Source of the DNA: an uncultured Aquimarina sp.
GTDB lineage: Bacteria > Bacteroidota > Bacteroidia > Flavobacteriales > Flavobacteriaceae
Direction of reading: 5' to 3'
Assembly (NCBI GenBank): GCA_947498765.1
Contig: CANMLG010000024.1
Coordinates: 124,001 to 188,000, forward strand
Length of the DNA stretch: 64,000 nt
Part shown: piece by piece, positions 54,653-63,575 of the stretch
How the letters are laid out: each line of letters begins with the position of its first letter
How positions within the stretch are numbered: the stretch's first letter is position 1
The notes under the pieces: model-generated
What the model saw: only the letters and a program-made list of their open reading frames with translations
The model's database searches: none
Told to the model about the DNA's origin: nothing
Made by a program: the position numbers and the translations under genes

Positions 54653-55408
54653 TTATAATCTTACTGGAATTCCTTCATTTTTAAGCTTTTCCTTTAGCTC
54701 TGGAATACCTATTTCTTTAAAGTGAAATACACTTGCTGCCAAAGCTGCATCTGCTTTACCTTCTTTAAAAGTATCTACAAAATGTTGCATATTTCCTGCA
54801 CCACCCGAAGCAATAATCGGAATATTAAGTTCGGTACTTAAACGTGCTAAAGCTTTATTAGCAAAACCATCTTTAGTTCCATCATTATCCATAGAGGTAA
54901 ATAAGATTTCACCCGCACCACGTTGTTCCACCTCTTTTGCCCAATCGAACAAGTTAAGTTCGGTAGGGACTTTACCGCCAACCAAATGCACTATCCACTC
55001 CCCATCAATCTGTTTGGCATCAATAGCTACAGTTATACATTGACTACCAAATTTACTTGATAGTTCATTGATTAACTCAGGGCGTTTTACAGCTGAAGAA
55101 TTCACGGAAACTTTATCTGCTCCATTTTGTAATAAAATATCCACATCTTCCACCGATGAAATTCCTCCACCCACAGTAAAAGGTATATTTACTTCTTTGG
55201 CCACATTTCTGACCAAATCAGCTAAGGTTTTTCGACGTTCTTCCGTAGCTGATATATCCAAAAAAACGAGTTCATCTGCTCCAGTTTTTGCATAAATTGC
55301 AGCTAATTCTACAGGATCTCCTGCATCACGTAAATCAACAAAGTTTACTCCCTTTACAGTGCGCCCATTTTTAATATCTAAACAAGGTACAATTCGTTTT
55401 GTAAGCAT
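54653..55408 (-). CDS. hisF: Imidazole glycerol phosphate synthase cyclase subunit
   Basis: The 251-aa TIM barrel begins [23 protein letters not shown], with the catalytic Asp11, and has the second catalytic Asp in [10 protein letters not shown] plus the phosphate loops VGGGISS and IIASGGAGN. With HisH it makes IGP and AICAR from PRFAR. It is the last his gene visible in the operon; hisIE, which usually follows in this family, is not here. Confidence 0.97.
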   Translation of the reverse strand: MLTKRIVPCLDIKNGRTVKGVNFVDLRDAGDPVELAAIYAKTGADELVFLDISATEERRKTLADLVRNVAKEVNIPFTVGGGISSVEDVDILLQNGADKVSVNSSAVKRPELINELSSKFGSQCITVAIDAKQIDGEWIVHLVGGKVPTELNLFDWAKEVEQRGAGEILFTSMDNDGTKDGFANKALARLSTELNIPIIASGGAGNMQHFVDTFKEGKADAALAASVFHFKEIGIPELKEKLKNEGIPVRL

Positions 55409-55415
55409 TTTTTTT

Positions 55416-55451
55416 AGTATTAAGTACTAGAGTACAAAGTACAAAGTACTG
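55416..55451. repeat. Heptamer array in the hisA-hisF spacer
   Basis: The spacer reads as AGTATTA, AGTACTAG, AGTACAA, AGTACAA, AGTACTG, five units of seven (one of eight) bases. It belongs with the AGATNNN-type arrays in other his spacers. Confidence 0.6.
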
Positions 55452-55514
55452 TTTTCTTAATCATATTTTTAATGTTGAGTATATAGAATAAAGTCTAATT
55501 CTCAATATGCAATA

Positions 55515-56243
55515 CTAATTATTTTGTACTATATAATCTTCTAACTGTTTTAAACTTATTCTATTTTCGTAAATCGCTTTACCTATTATGGTTCCTTCAC
55601 AACCGATTTCGGCTAATTTTGGAAGTTCATCAAAAGTTGAAATACCTCCTGAGGCTATTAGTTTAATGTTAGGAATTTCATTCAGCATTTTTTTATACAA
55701 ATTAAATGAAGGCCCTTGTAACATTCCATCTTTACTAATATCAGTACAAATTACATAACTTACCCCTTCTTTTTCGTAACCCTTTACAAATGGTATAAGT
55801 TCTTGATCACTTTCCTCTAACCAACCACTAACGGCTATTTTTTCATTATTAGCATCTGCTCCTAAAATAATTTTATTCGCTCCAAATTTAGTTAACCAAC
55901 TACGAAACACATCGGCATTTTTAACAGCTATACTCCCACCAGTAATTTGATTGGCACCACTTTCAAAAGCTATGCGCAGATCTTCATCGGTTTTTAAGCC
56001 TCCTCCAAAGTCAATTTTTAAATTGGTTTGAGTGGCAATGGTTTCCAATACTTTATGATTTACTATATGACTTGCCTTAGCCCCATCTAAATCCACTAAA
56101 TGCAAATGCTGGATTCCATGAGCTTCAAACTGCTTGGCTATTTCTAAAGGATTTTCATTATACACCTTTTTTGTATTGTAATCTCCTTTTGATAATCGAA
56201 CACATTGTCCGTCTATAATATCTATTGCTGGTATTATTCTCAT
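55515..56243 (-). CDS. hisA: ProFAR isomerase
   Basis: The 242-aa TIM barrel begins [22 protein letters not shown], with catalytic Asp8, and has [23 protein letters not shown], the second catalytic region [12 protein letters not shown] and IASGGIST. It isomerises ProFAR to PRFAR. Full family length. It is preceded by a heptamer array and by a gene for a four-helix-bundle protein. Confidence 0.97.
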   Translation of the reverse strand: MRIIPAIDIIDGQCVRLSKGDYNTKKVYNENPLEIAKQFEAHGIQHLHLVDLDGAKASHIVNHKVLETIATQTNLKIDFGGGLKTDEDLRIAFESGANQITGGSIAVKNADVFRSWLTKFGANKIILGADANNEKIAVSGWLEESDQELIPFVKGYEKEGVSYVICTDISKDGMLQGPSFNLYKKMLNEIPNIKLIASGGISTFDELPKLAEIGCEGTIIGKAIYENRISLKQLEDYIVQNN

Positions 56244-56277
56244 ACTGATTTTAGATTTTTGAAGTTAGAAACTAGAT
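56243..56277. repeat. Heptamer array in the spacer before hisA
   Basis: Units are TACTGAT, TTTAGAT, TTTTGAA, GTTAGAA, ACTAGAT on the plus strand: five consecutive heptamers sharing a TNGA core at fixed positions. Confidence 0.5.
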
Positions 56278-56293
56278 ATTCTATAACTAAATA

Positions 56294-56653
56294 TTATTTT
56301 TTTCTAGCCGTATTAATTGAAGAAACCACAATGGATAAAATTTCATTGGCTTCTTTATAGAGCTTATCTAATTCACTTTTATAATCTTCACTTAAAATTT
56401 CTATTAACAATTCAATAAAATAAATACTTTCGTCCGTTTCTTCTTCGACAATCTTTAATTTATTGATGAAATCTGCCCTTGATTTTGCTCTTTGAGATGC
56501 TCGATAATTTGCTCCTACAGAACTGGAACACCTAATTAATTGTCTTACATAAGCATTAAAACCTCTATTATTTGGCATTTTATTACAAAGAAACCAACAA
56601 TCAATAGCAAATTGCTTCGTCCTACTCTTCATGATATCTGAAAACGATTCCAT
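56294..56653 (-). CDS. Four-helix-bundle protein of the 23S rRNA IVS (S23) family
   Basis: The 119-aa all-helical protein has the family landmarks: KSRTKQFAIDCWFLCNKMP, LIRCSSSVGANYRASQRAKSRADFINKLKIVEEETDESIYFIELL. Such proteins were first seen encoded in intervening sequences of 23S rRNA and are homologous to the accessory Avd protein of diversity-generating retroelements. No retroelement, variable repeat or rRNA is nearby here. It sits between hisH and hisA in the same direction with short spacers, so it is transcribed with the operon. Function is unknown. Confidence 0.88.
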   Translation of the reverse strand: MESFSDIMKSRTKQFAIDCWFLCNKMPNNRGFNAYVRQLIRCSSSVGANYRASQRAKSRADFINKLKIVEEETDESIYFIELLIEILSEDYKSELDKLYKEANEILSIVVSSINTARKK

Positions 56654-56666
56654 TTATTTCGTATTT

Positions 56667-57260
56667 CTAACTTAGTAAATCTAACTTCAGGAAATTCGAT
56701 AGAATTTTTTCTCCAACATCACTACTTTTTTCTGGATGAAATTGGGTTCCGTAAAAATTATTTTTCTGTAATGCGGTACTGTAATTCACTCCGTAATCGG
56801 TAACACAAATAGTTTCATTACAAACAGGCGCATAAAAACTATGCACCAAATAGATGTATGATTCGTTTGTTACTCCTTCAAATAAATGCGATTTAAAATC
56901 TCTGATTTGATTCCATCCAATTTGTGGCACTTTTACCTCATTAGTAAAACGGACTACATCCACATCAAAAATACCCAAACCTTTGGTATCTCCTTCTTCT
57001 GTTGAATTACACATTAACTGCATTCCTAAACAAATTCCCAACACAGGCTGTTTTAGCGTAGGCACTAATTTATCTAATCCGCTTTCACGAAGCTTATTCA
57101 TAGCACTACTCGCCTCACCAACACCTGGGAAAATTACTTTATCTGCATTTTTAATTTCGTCAACATTATCACTCAACACAGCTTGGTATCCCAAACGCTC
57201 AATAGCAAATTTGATACTCTGAATATTTCCTGCTCCGTAGTTTATTATTACTATTTTCAT
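56667..57260 (-). CDS. hisH: Imidazole glycerol phosphate synthase glutaminase subunit
   Basis: The 197-aa class I glutamine amidotransferase has NYGAGNIQSIKFA, the nucleophile Cys77 in GICLGMQ, and the His175/Glu177 pair in FHPEKSSD. It supplies ammonia to HisF. Complete and in the expected order after hisB. Confidence 0.97.
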   Translation of the reverse strand: MKIVIINYGAGNIQSIKFAIERLGYQAVLSDNVDEIKNADKVIFPGVGEASSAMNKLRESGLDKLVPTLKQPVLGICLGMQLMCNSTEEGDTKGLGIFDVDVVRFTNEVKVPQIGWNQIRDFKSHLFEGVTNESYIYLVHSFYAPVCNETICVTDYGVNYSTALQKNNFYGTQFHPEKSSDVGEKILSNFLKLDLLS

Positions 57261-57267
57261 TAAATAT

Positions 57268-57330
57268 AGATATGAGATTTAAGATACAAGAATTGAGAAA
57301 ATCTAACTTCTAAATTCTTACATCTAACTA
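57268..57330. repeat. Two facing heptamer arrays in the hisB-hisH spacer
   Basis: The first block reads AGATATG, AGATTTA, AGATACA, AGAATTG, AGA (57268-57298). The second reads ATCTAAC, TTCTAAA, TTCTTAC, ATCTAAC (57301-57328), which has the same core on the other strand. Together they fill the whole spacer. Confidence 0.65.
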
Positions 57331-58470
57331 CTACAACATTCCCTTTGTACTTGGTAAAAACATTTTATTGGCGTCACGTTTTACGGCCATTTTCATTGCT
57401 TTTGCAAAGGCTTTAAAAATACCTTCTATTTTATGATGCTCATTATCTCCTTCTGCTTTTATATTTAAATTACATTTAGCCCCATCTGTAAATGATTTAA
57501 ATAAATGTAAAAACATTTCGGTAGGCATATCCCCAATTTTTTCGCGTTTAAAATCGGCATCCCAAACTAACCATGGACGTCCTCCAAAATCAACTGCAGC
57601 TTGCGCCAAACAATCGTCCATTGGTAAACAGAAACCATAACGTTCAATACCCAACTTATTTCCTAGTGCTTTATGAAACAACTCCCCTAAAGCAATCATG
57701 GTATCTTCAATCGTATGATGCTCATCAACATGCAAATCACCATCCACTTTTACGGTTAAATCCATAGCACCGTGTCTCCCAATTTGATCTAACATATGAT
57801 CAAAAAAGTCCAAACCTGTAGCAATATCATTTTTACCAGAACCATCTAAATTTAGCTTGATATAAATTTTAGTCTCATTAGTATTACGAGTAATTTCAGC
57901 TACTCGGTCTTCTAATTTCAAAAACTCATAAATTTCCTTCCAGTCTGTTGAAGTCAGCGCAATACAAGCTGTAATTGCTTTTTCATCACTTTCAATTTCA
58001 TCGGCTCCCAATTCAGGATCTTCGGACAAATAGATGCCTTTGGCTCCTAAATTTTTAGCCAATTCCATATCTGTAATACGATCACCCAATACAAATGAGT
58101 TGGCTAAATCATACTTTTCCGTATCAAAATATTGCGTTAACAAGCCTGTCCTTGGCTTACGCGTTTCGGCATTTTCGTGCGGAAATGTTTTATCTATATG
58201 TATTTCCGAAAATACCACTCCTTCTTTTTCAAAAGCGGATACTATTTTATTTTGGGCAGGCCAAAACGTATCTTCAGGAAACGAATCCGTTCCTAGCCCA
58301 TCCTGATTAGTTACCATTACCAATTCATAATCCAACTCATTTGCTATTTTAGCCATGTATTGAAACACCTTTGGGTAAAATTCCAATTTTTCTAAACTAT
58401 CCAATTGGTAATCCACTGGTGGTTCAAGCACCAAAGTACCGTCTCTATCTATAAATAATACTTTTTTCAT
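57331..58470 (-). CDS. hisB: Bifunctional histidinol-phosphatase / imidazoleglycerol-phosphate dehydratase
   Basis: The 379-aa protein joins a HAD phosphatase (Asp8 and Asp10 in [23 protein letters not shown]) to an IGP dehydratase (from about residue 190) with the metal-binding repeats [15 protein letters not shown] and [17 protein letters not shown]. The fused arrangement as in enterobacteria is standard for Bacteroidetes. Confidence 0.97.
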   Translation of the reverse strand: MKKVLFIDRDGTLVLEPPVDYQLDSLEKLEFYPKVFQYMAKIANELDYELVMVTNQDGLGTDSFPEDTFWPAQNKIVSAFEKEGVVFSEIHIDKTFPHENAETRKPRTGLLTQYFDTEKYDLANSFVLGDRITDMELAKNLGAKGIYLSEDPELGADEIESDEKAITACIALTSTDWKEIYEFLKLEDRVAEITRNTNETKIYIKLNLDGSGKNDIATGLDFFDHMLDQIGRHGAMDLTVKVDGDLHVDEHHTIEDTMIALGELFHKALGNKLGIERYGFCLPMDDCLAQAAVDFGGRPWLVWDADFKREKIGDMPTEMFLHLFKSFTDGAKCNLNIKAEGDNEHHKIEGIFKAFAKAMKMAVKRDANKMFLPSTKGML

Positions 58471-58546
58471 ATTTATTTCGCTTTTCGATATGGCTTTAGG
58501 CTAAAAGCTACTGGCCATTAGCTTGTTTCTATTTTTTATTCTTTTT

Positions 58547-58633
58547 GGGCGTATCCCTACGGGTCAGGCTTTCGCTACTACGCCTCGTTCCTCCTTGGGT
58601 CGGACTGCGGGGTAACCGCTCTATCCTTTACGC
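58547..58633 (-). repeat. GC-rich structured intergenic element
   Basis: This block of 87 bp stands out by its GC content. Read on the minus strand it starts GCGTA and ends TACGCCC, so the ends pair. Inside are GCGG/CCGC and CCC-GTA-GGG hairpins and a second copy of the left end (GGCGTA) that could pair with the same right end (TACGCC). It resembles the GCGTTAGGGATT...ACGCCC family of intergenic repeats that I remember from flavobacterial genomes. Next to it (58506-58524) is a short AGCTA/TAGCT palindrome. Identity as a named repeat is from memory. Confidence 0.6.
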
Positions 58634-58664
58634 ATTATTTTACACACTTTAATTCAACACAAAA

Positions 58665-59258
58665 TTAAAGTTTAATTTTGGTATCATTAGTATAATCAAA
58701 CTGCTTTAAAGTTGACAAATAGTTACTTATTTTTTCTTCCCAAACTGTCAGTTGTTCTTTATCACTACCATCTTTGGTTTCTTGCACTAATAAGGCTCTT
58801 TCTTCAGAAAAATCAGCTATCATTTTATTATTTAATTCTTTAACAAAATCTAACCCCTTCAATAACTTCTTTTTATTTAAAAAAAGTTGTTTTCTAAATC
58901 TTCGGGCATATACTTCGCATAAATCAAATTGTAACTGCTGATAGGCAATGGAGGCACCTATGCTCGAAACTCTAGTAGTATCCACCCAAGAAGCTTTTCC
59001 TACAAAAATATTTTCTATCTTCTTATTCAAGTTTTTCTTTATAAAATCAAAACCCATTACTTGATGCGTAATTAAAAACTGACTATAAATTAATTCATTT
59101 GTATTTACACCTATTTCAATTTTATAATCATCCGCATTCAATTTATTTGTAGCGCTCCATCTTTTTTGTCCTAGTGGTAAAGACTGCGCTTGTAAATTTG
59201 AAAAAAATAAACTTACTGTTAAAACAAATAATAAAACACTACTTTTCATTCTTAACAC
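58665..59258 (-). CDS. Exported protein of unknown function within the his operon
   Basis: The 197-aa protein has a signal peptide (cut near LQAQ, residue 25; MKSSVLLF at residue 4 is an alternative start). The mature part is mostly helical: KLNADDYKIEIGVNTNELIYSQFLITHQVMGFDFIKKNL, then YQQLQFDLCEVYARRFRKQLFLNKKKLLKG. I know no function; similar small exported proteins occur in Flavobacteriaceae. It lies 17 bp after hisC and is followed by the GC-rich element and then hisB, so it is embedded in the operon. Confidence 0.6.
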   Translation of the reverse strand: MLRMKSSVLLFVLTVSLFFSNLQAQSLPLGQKRWSATNKLNADDYKIEIGVNTNELIYSQFLITHQVMGFDFIKKNLNKKIENIFVGKASWVDTTRVSSIGASIAYQQLQFDLCEVYARRFRKQLFLNKKKLLKGLDFVKELNNKMIADFSEERALLVQETKDGSDKEQLTVWEEKISNYLSTLKQFDYTNDTKIKL

Positions 59259-59275
59259 TATTTTTAACTTGTTAA

Positions 59276-60319
59276 TTATAATGATTTCAAGGCTGCTATT
59301 AACAACTTATTTTCTTCGGGTGTACCTACAGTAAATCGTAAGGTATTTTCACATAATGCTTGTGTGGTTCTATTTCTTATAACAATACCTTTGGCTAATA
59401 ATTCATTATAGCGTTTAGTGGCATCATCCACCTTTGCTAACACAAAATTAGCCTCAGTTGGATAAATAGTATCAACAAAATCCACATTTTGTAAGGCTTC
59501 TATTAACCGCTTTCTTTCTTCAAGAATCGCTTTGATTTCATTTTCAACCCCTTTTTTATCTATTAAACGCTCCATGGCTGCTTTTTGAGTCAGCTCATTT
59601 ACATTGTATGGGGGTTTTATCTTGTTGAGTACCGCTATTATTTCTGCAGCAGCAAAACATACACCTAAACGAATACCCGCTAAACCATAAGCTTTAGAAA
59701 GGGTCTGTGTTACAATTAAATTAGTATAATTGGACAATTCATTAACCCAAGTTGATTGATCGGCAAAATCGATATAAGCTTCATCAATCACCACTATACC
59801 TTGAAAGGCTTCTAATAATTGCTTTACCTTTTTTATGGCTATTAAATTACCTGTGGGGTTATTAGGCGAACAAATAAATAGTAATTTTGAATTGGTATCT
59901 ACGGCTTTCAAAATAGCATCAACATCTGGCTGAAAATCGGCTTGCAATACTATTTTACGCTCCTCAATTTCATTTAAATTTGACAATACCGTATACATCC
60001 CATAAGTAGGTGGCAACGTAATAATATTATCTTGTTTAGGTTGGCAAAAAGCTCTGAATAGTAAATCAAGTACCTCATCACTCCCATTTCCTAATAAGAT
60101 ATGGGATTCATCAATTCCTTTTTGTGCAGCTATAATTGATTTTAAACTACGCTGTTGTGGGTCTGGATATCTATTTACTCCATTTTCGAAAGGGTTTTCA
60201 TTGGCATCTAAAAACACCATTTCGGATCCATCGGAAACATATTCATCTCTAGCAGAACTGTAAGGTTTCATTGCCTTAACATTCTCTCTAACCAAATTAT
60301 TTAAATTGAATTTTGTCAT
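59276..60319 (-). CDS. hisC: Histidinol-phosphate aminotransferase
   Basis: The 347-aa fold-type I PLP enzyme has LDANENPF, LGNGSDEVLDLLFRAF, CSPNNPTGN, DEAYIDF and the PLP lysine Lys209 in TQTLSKAYGLAGIRLG. It converts imidazole-acetol phosphate to histidinol phosphate. It is placed after a ChaN-like gene in the operon. Confidence 0.97.
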   Translation of the reverse strand: MTKFNLNNLVRENVKAMKPYSSARDEYVSDGSEMVFLDANENPFENGVNRYPDPQQRSLKSIIAAQKGIDESHILLGNGSDEVLDLLFRAFCQPKQDNIITLPPTYGMYTVLSNLNEIEERKIVLQADFQPDVDAILKAVDTNSKLLFICSPNNPTGNLIAIKKVKQLLEAFQGIVVIDEAYIDFADQSTWVNELSNYTNLIVTQTLSKAYGLAGIRLGVCFAAAEIIAVLNKIKPPYNVNELTQKAAMERLIDKKGVENEIKAILEERKRLIEALQNVDFVDTIYPTEANFVLAKVDDATKRYNELLAKGIVIRNRTTQALCENTLRFTVGTPEENKLLIAALKSL

Positions 60320-60362
60320 TTTAAGTAGTAAATAAATCTTGATTATTTATTTTTATATCCCT

Positions 60363-61214
60363 TTAATAGGTTTTAGTCATGGTATCAGGAATACAAATAA
60401 TGTAATCTGCCTTATTCTTATTTTCTTCTAACAATTCTGATACATTTTTTTGTTCTACCGTGGATACGGTTACATAATTTAAATTGCTATTCCGTTGTTT
60501 TAAAAACCAAAGAATACCCTCATAACTATCAGAATGGTATGCTCCATTAATATGAAAAAACAGTTTATTCTGCTCATAATTTTCCAAAATAAAATGTGCC
60601 ATAGTTGCATCTTTTATGGCTTGTGCTTTTACTAATTCTGGTGTGCCATGATCCTCAAACATGGTTAGTATTTTTTTATACGTAGGTAAATCTGGATCAA
60701 ACTTAATAGGCAAAGGTGCTATAAAACGTTTTTCGTCAGGTACTAAATGTTCTAATATCCTAAAACCTTCTTTATGTACCAAGCTAGCATATTGTCTAGG
60801 TACGTTTGTGGCAATAAATGAAATCTTTTTACTTTTAGAATAGTCTACGATAGGTTTGTAATCTGTCTTATAATTTGACCACAATTCTACTTGTGTTTTT
60901 AGAGTCTCTTCATCAATACTATTTGATAAATAATTATTAAGCGCCGCTTGTCCATCACTTTCAAAAAACTCTGCTCCTAAAATTAATGCTCGTTGTTTAC
61001 TTAAATCACGTATTAATTCTAACTCCAACCAATGTGCAATAGGATTATTATGAAGTTCGCCAAAAAGAAGAATATCATTTTTTGATAATCCTCCTAGCAT
61101 TTTTTCATATTTTACTACTTTACCTTTAGCATTATAGATTATATACGCTGCTTTTTGTCCGAATACAGACAATGTTGTTAAAGATAATATGACATACGTA
61201 ACTAATAGCTTCAT
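60363..61214 (-). CDS. ChaN-like exported protein
   Basis: The 283-aa protein has a signal peptide (cut near VFGQ, residue 20) and the ChaN/Tiki-like core: DILLFGELHNNPIAHWLELELIRDLS, LGAEFFE, ATNVPRQYASLVHKEG, KAQAIKDATMAHFILEN and NGAYHSD. ChaN proteins bind heme dimers or act as EreA/ChaN-superfamily hydrolases; the GExHxxxxH motif (GELHNNPIAH) is intact. Its place between hisD and hisC has no obvious metabolic reason. Confidence 0.82.
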   Translation of the reverse strand: MKLLVTYVILSLTTLSVFGQKAAYIIYNAKGKVVKYEKMLGGLSKNDILLFGELHNNPIAHWLELELIRDLSKQRALILGAEFFESDGQAALNNYLSNSIDEETLKTQVELWSNYKTDYKPIVDYSKSKKISFIATNVPRQYASLVHKEGFRILEHLVPDEKRFIAPLPIKFDPDLPTYKKILTMFEDHGTPELVKAQAIKDATMAHFILENYEQNKLFFHINGAYHSDSYEGILWFLKQRNSNLNYVTVSTVEQKNVSELLEENKNKADYIICIPDTMTKTY

Positions 61215-61255
61215 AATAAAGTTGCTTTGAAATGTTTTTAATACTAAAAGAATAC

Positions 61256-62536
61256 CTATTCTTCGTTTAATCGAAGCCTTACTGCATTTTTATGCGCTTG
61301 TAAACCTTCGGCCTCAGCCATAAGTTCTATGGCATTCCCTATAGCATGTATTCCTTTTTTGGTTATCTTTTGAAATGTCATACTTTTCATAAACGTATCC
61401 AAATTGACACCACTATAATTTTTAGCATATCCATTAGTAGGCAAGGTATGATTTGTTCCCGAGGCATAATCTCCTGCACTTTCGGGGGTATAATTACCTA
61501 TAAATACCGAACCTGCATTGGCTATACGATTCACATAAAAATCTTCATTTTTTACACAAATAATAAAGTGCTCCGGACCGTATTCATTAATTAAATCCAA
61601 GGCAATTTGATCATTTTCTACATAAATCAGCTTGGAGTTTTTTATAGCTTTGGTGGCAATTTCAACGCGTGGTAATACGGCTAATTGTTTTTCCACTTCA
61701 ATTTCAACCTCATCCATTAGTTTTTTGGAAGTGGATACCAAAATTACTTGACTATCTTTCCCATGTTCTGCCTGACTTAATAAATCTGAAGCCACATAAG
61801 CAGCATTAGCACTATCATCGGCCACTACCAATAATTCACTAGGTCCAGCGGGCATATCAATAGCTACACCGTGTTTTGTAGCTAATTGTTTTGCTACCGT
61901 TACAAATTGATTTCCGGGACCAAATATTTTATACACTTGTGGTATAGATTGGGTTCCGAAGGTCATCCCCGCGATGGCTTGGATTCCTCCTACTTTACAA
62001 ATTTTAGTAACACCACATAATTGCGCTGTGTACAAAATAGCTGGATGAATTTTACCCTCACTATTAGGGGGTGAACACAATACAATTTCTTCACAACCGG
62101 CTATTTTAGCTGGTAATACTAACATCAAAATAGTTGAAAACAAAGGTGCTGTTCCCCCTGGGATATATAAACCTACTTTTTGAATAGGACGTTTTTCCTG
62201 CCAACAATCCACACCAGTCATGGTTGTTACTTGTACTCGTGTTGTTTTTTGTGCTTCGTGAAAACGAGTTACGTTTCCTTTTGCTAACTGAATAGCTTCT
62301 TTCAGCTCTTTTGTTATCAATCCTTCTGCTTCCGTAATTTCTTCGGCAGTGACTAGCATATTAGTTAACTGAACGCTATCAAATTTTTGAGTATACGTAG
62401 CTACAGCTTTATCACCATTCAAACGTACATTATTAAAAACCTCTGCTACTGTGCCTTCAATATCAGCTACAGTTTGCGTAGGTCTTTTTAAAATTTGTTC
62501 CCAATCTGCTTGAGATGGATTGTATATTTTATTCAT
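61256..62536 (-). CDS. hisD: Histidinol dehydrogenase
   Basis: The 426-aa zinc enzyme has KRPIQKVGLYIPGGTAPLFSTILMLVLPAKIAGC, CKVGGIQAIAGMTFGT, GPGNQFVTVAKQL, DMPAGPSELLVVAD and the metal/catalytic SQAEHGKDSQ and EHFIIC. It carries out the last two oxidations to histidine. It is the second gene of the operon. Confidence 0.97.
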   Translation of the reverse strand: MNKIYNPSQADWEQILKRPTQTVADIEGTVAEVFNNVRLNGDKAVATYTQKFDSVQLTNMLVTAEEITEAEGLITKELKEAIQLAKGNVTRFHEAQKTTRVQVTTMTGVDCWQEKRPIQKVGLYIPGGTAPLFSTILMLVLPAKIAGCEEIVLCSPPNSEGKIHPAILYTAQLCGVTKICKVGGIQAIAGMTFGTQSIPQVYKIFGPGNQFVTVAKQLATKHGVAIDMPAGPSELLVVADDSANAAYVASDLLSQAEHGKDSQVILVSTSKKLMDEVEIEVEKQLAVLPRVEIATKAIKNSKLIYVENDQIALDLINEYGPEHFIICVKNEDFYVNRIANAGSVFIGNYTPESAGDYASGTNHTLPTNGYAKNYSGVNLDTFMKSMTFQKITKKGIHAIGNAIELMAEAEGLQAHKNAVRLRLNEE

Positions 62537-62544
62537 TTTTATTT

Positions 62545-62575
62545 AGATATGAGATATGAGATATCAGATATGAGA
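62545..62575. repeat. Heptamer array in the hisG-hisD spacer
   Basis: Four units AGATATG, AGATATG, AGATATC, AGATATG and a final AGA make 31 bp of nearly perfect 7-nt repeat. The same 31-bp format (four heptamers plus AGA) recurs in degenerate form at 57268-57298. Confidence 0.7.
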
Positions 62576-62626
62576 ATACTATAAAACTCATTTCAAAAAT
62601 CACATACATAAATAATATTATACTAA

Positions 62627-63484
62627 TTAAAGCACCATTTTTTCAATTGGACAAACCAAAATACCTTCGGCTCCAGCTATTTTTAATTCGTCAATAACTT
62701 CCCAAAATTTATTTTTCTGAATTACCGTATGTATACTACTCCAACCTTCTTCCGCCAAGGGCAAAATAGTTGGACTACGCATGCCTGGTAACAGCTTCAG
62801 TATTTCGTCTAGCTTATCATTAGGTGCATTTAGCAATACATATTTTGAATTACGTGCCTTTAAAACAGACTGAATTCGGAACTGTAACTTGCTTAAAAGT
62901 GCTTTAGCTTCTTCAGATATTTTTGGCGATACTGCCAAAACAGCTTCCGAAGTTAACATAACTTCCACCTCCTTCAGATTGTTTTTAAACAAGGTACTTC
63001 CGCTAGAAACGATGTCGCAAATAGCATCGGCCAAACCAATATTTGGTGCAATTTCTACAGATCCCGAAATTTGATGAATTTCATAATTAATCCCCTTGTC
63101 GGCTAAATACTGATCAACGGTATTAGGATATGACGTGGCAATTTTTTTACCATCTAAATCCTTGATAGAAGTGTACTCCGCTCCTTTTGGTACCGCTAAA
63201 GAAACCTTGCATTTAGAAAAATTTAAACGCTCGGCGATCGAAATATCTTGACCTTTTTCAATCAATACATTTTCGCCAATTATAGCAATATCCACAACAC
63301 CATCACGTAAATATTGAGGGATATCCCCATTACGTAAAAACATTACTTCCATTGGGAAATTTCGCGTTGCTGCTTTTAATTGGTCTTTACCATTGTCAAT
63401 AGAAATTCCGCAATCCTTAAGTATTGCTACAGAATCTTCATTAAGTCGACCACTCTTTTGAATAGCTATTCTAATTTTTGTCAT
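62627..63484 (-). CDS. hisG: ATP phosphoribosyltransferase (long form)
   Basis: The 285-aa protein begins MTKIRIAIQKSGRLNEDS and has the catalytic domains with NGDIPQYLRDGVVDIAIIGENV and the PRPP loop IVSSGSTLF. It also has the C-terminal regulatory HisG_C domain (about 210-285, ending AGAEGILVCPIEKMVL), so it should be inhibited by histidine and not need HisZ. It is the first structural gene, 24 nt after the leader terminator. Confidence 0.97.
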   Translation of the reverse strand: MTKIRIAIQKSGRLNEDSVAILKDCGISIDNGKDQLKAATRNFPMEVMFLRNGDIPQYLRDGVVDIAIIGENVLIEKGQDISIAERLNFSKCKVSLAVPKGAEYTSIKDLDGKKIATSYPNTVDQYLADKGINYEIHQISGSVEIAPNIGLADAICDIVSSGSTLFKNNLKEVEVMLTSEAVLAVSPKISEEAKALLSKLQFRIQSVLKARNSKYVLLNAPNDKLDEILKLLPGMRSPTILPLAEEGWSSIHTVIQKNKFWEVIDELKIAGAEGILVCPIEKMVL

Positions 63485-63507
63485 AACAATTGTTATTGTA
63501 TCAATTT

Positions 63508-63548
63508 AAAAAATTAAACCCGTTTGAGGTAAACTCAAACGGGTTTAA
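63508..63548 (-). terminator. Attenuator terminator upstream of hisG
   Basis: TTAAACCCGTTTGAG and CTCAAACGGGTTTAA pair perfectly over 15 bp with a 5-nt loop (63514-63548). On the minus strand six U follow at once (63513-63508). It lies between the leader peptide and hisG, so transcription would stop before the operon unless the hairpin is prevented. Confidence 0.88.
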
Positions 63549-63575
63549 AATATGCTTACATGTTTACATACCAAA

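Noticed and set aside
56294-56653. Diversity-generating retroelement
   Set aside because: The Avd-like protein is alone; there is no reverse transcriptase, template repeat or variable target in the window.
58541-58640. GC-rich block as a tRNA or rRNA fragment
   Set aside because: It has no TTCGA arm, anticodon arm or CCA-like end and no match to rRNA landmarks I know.
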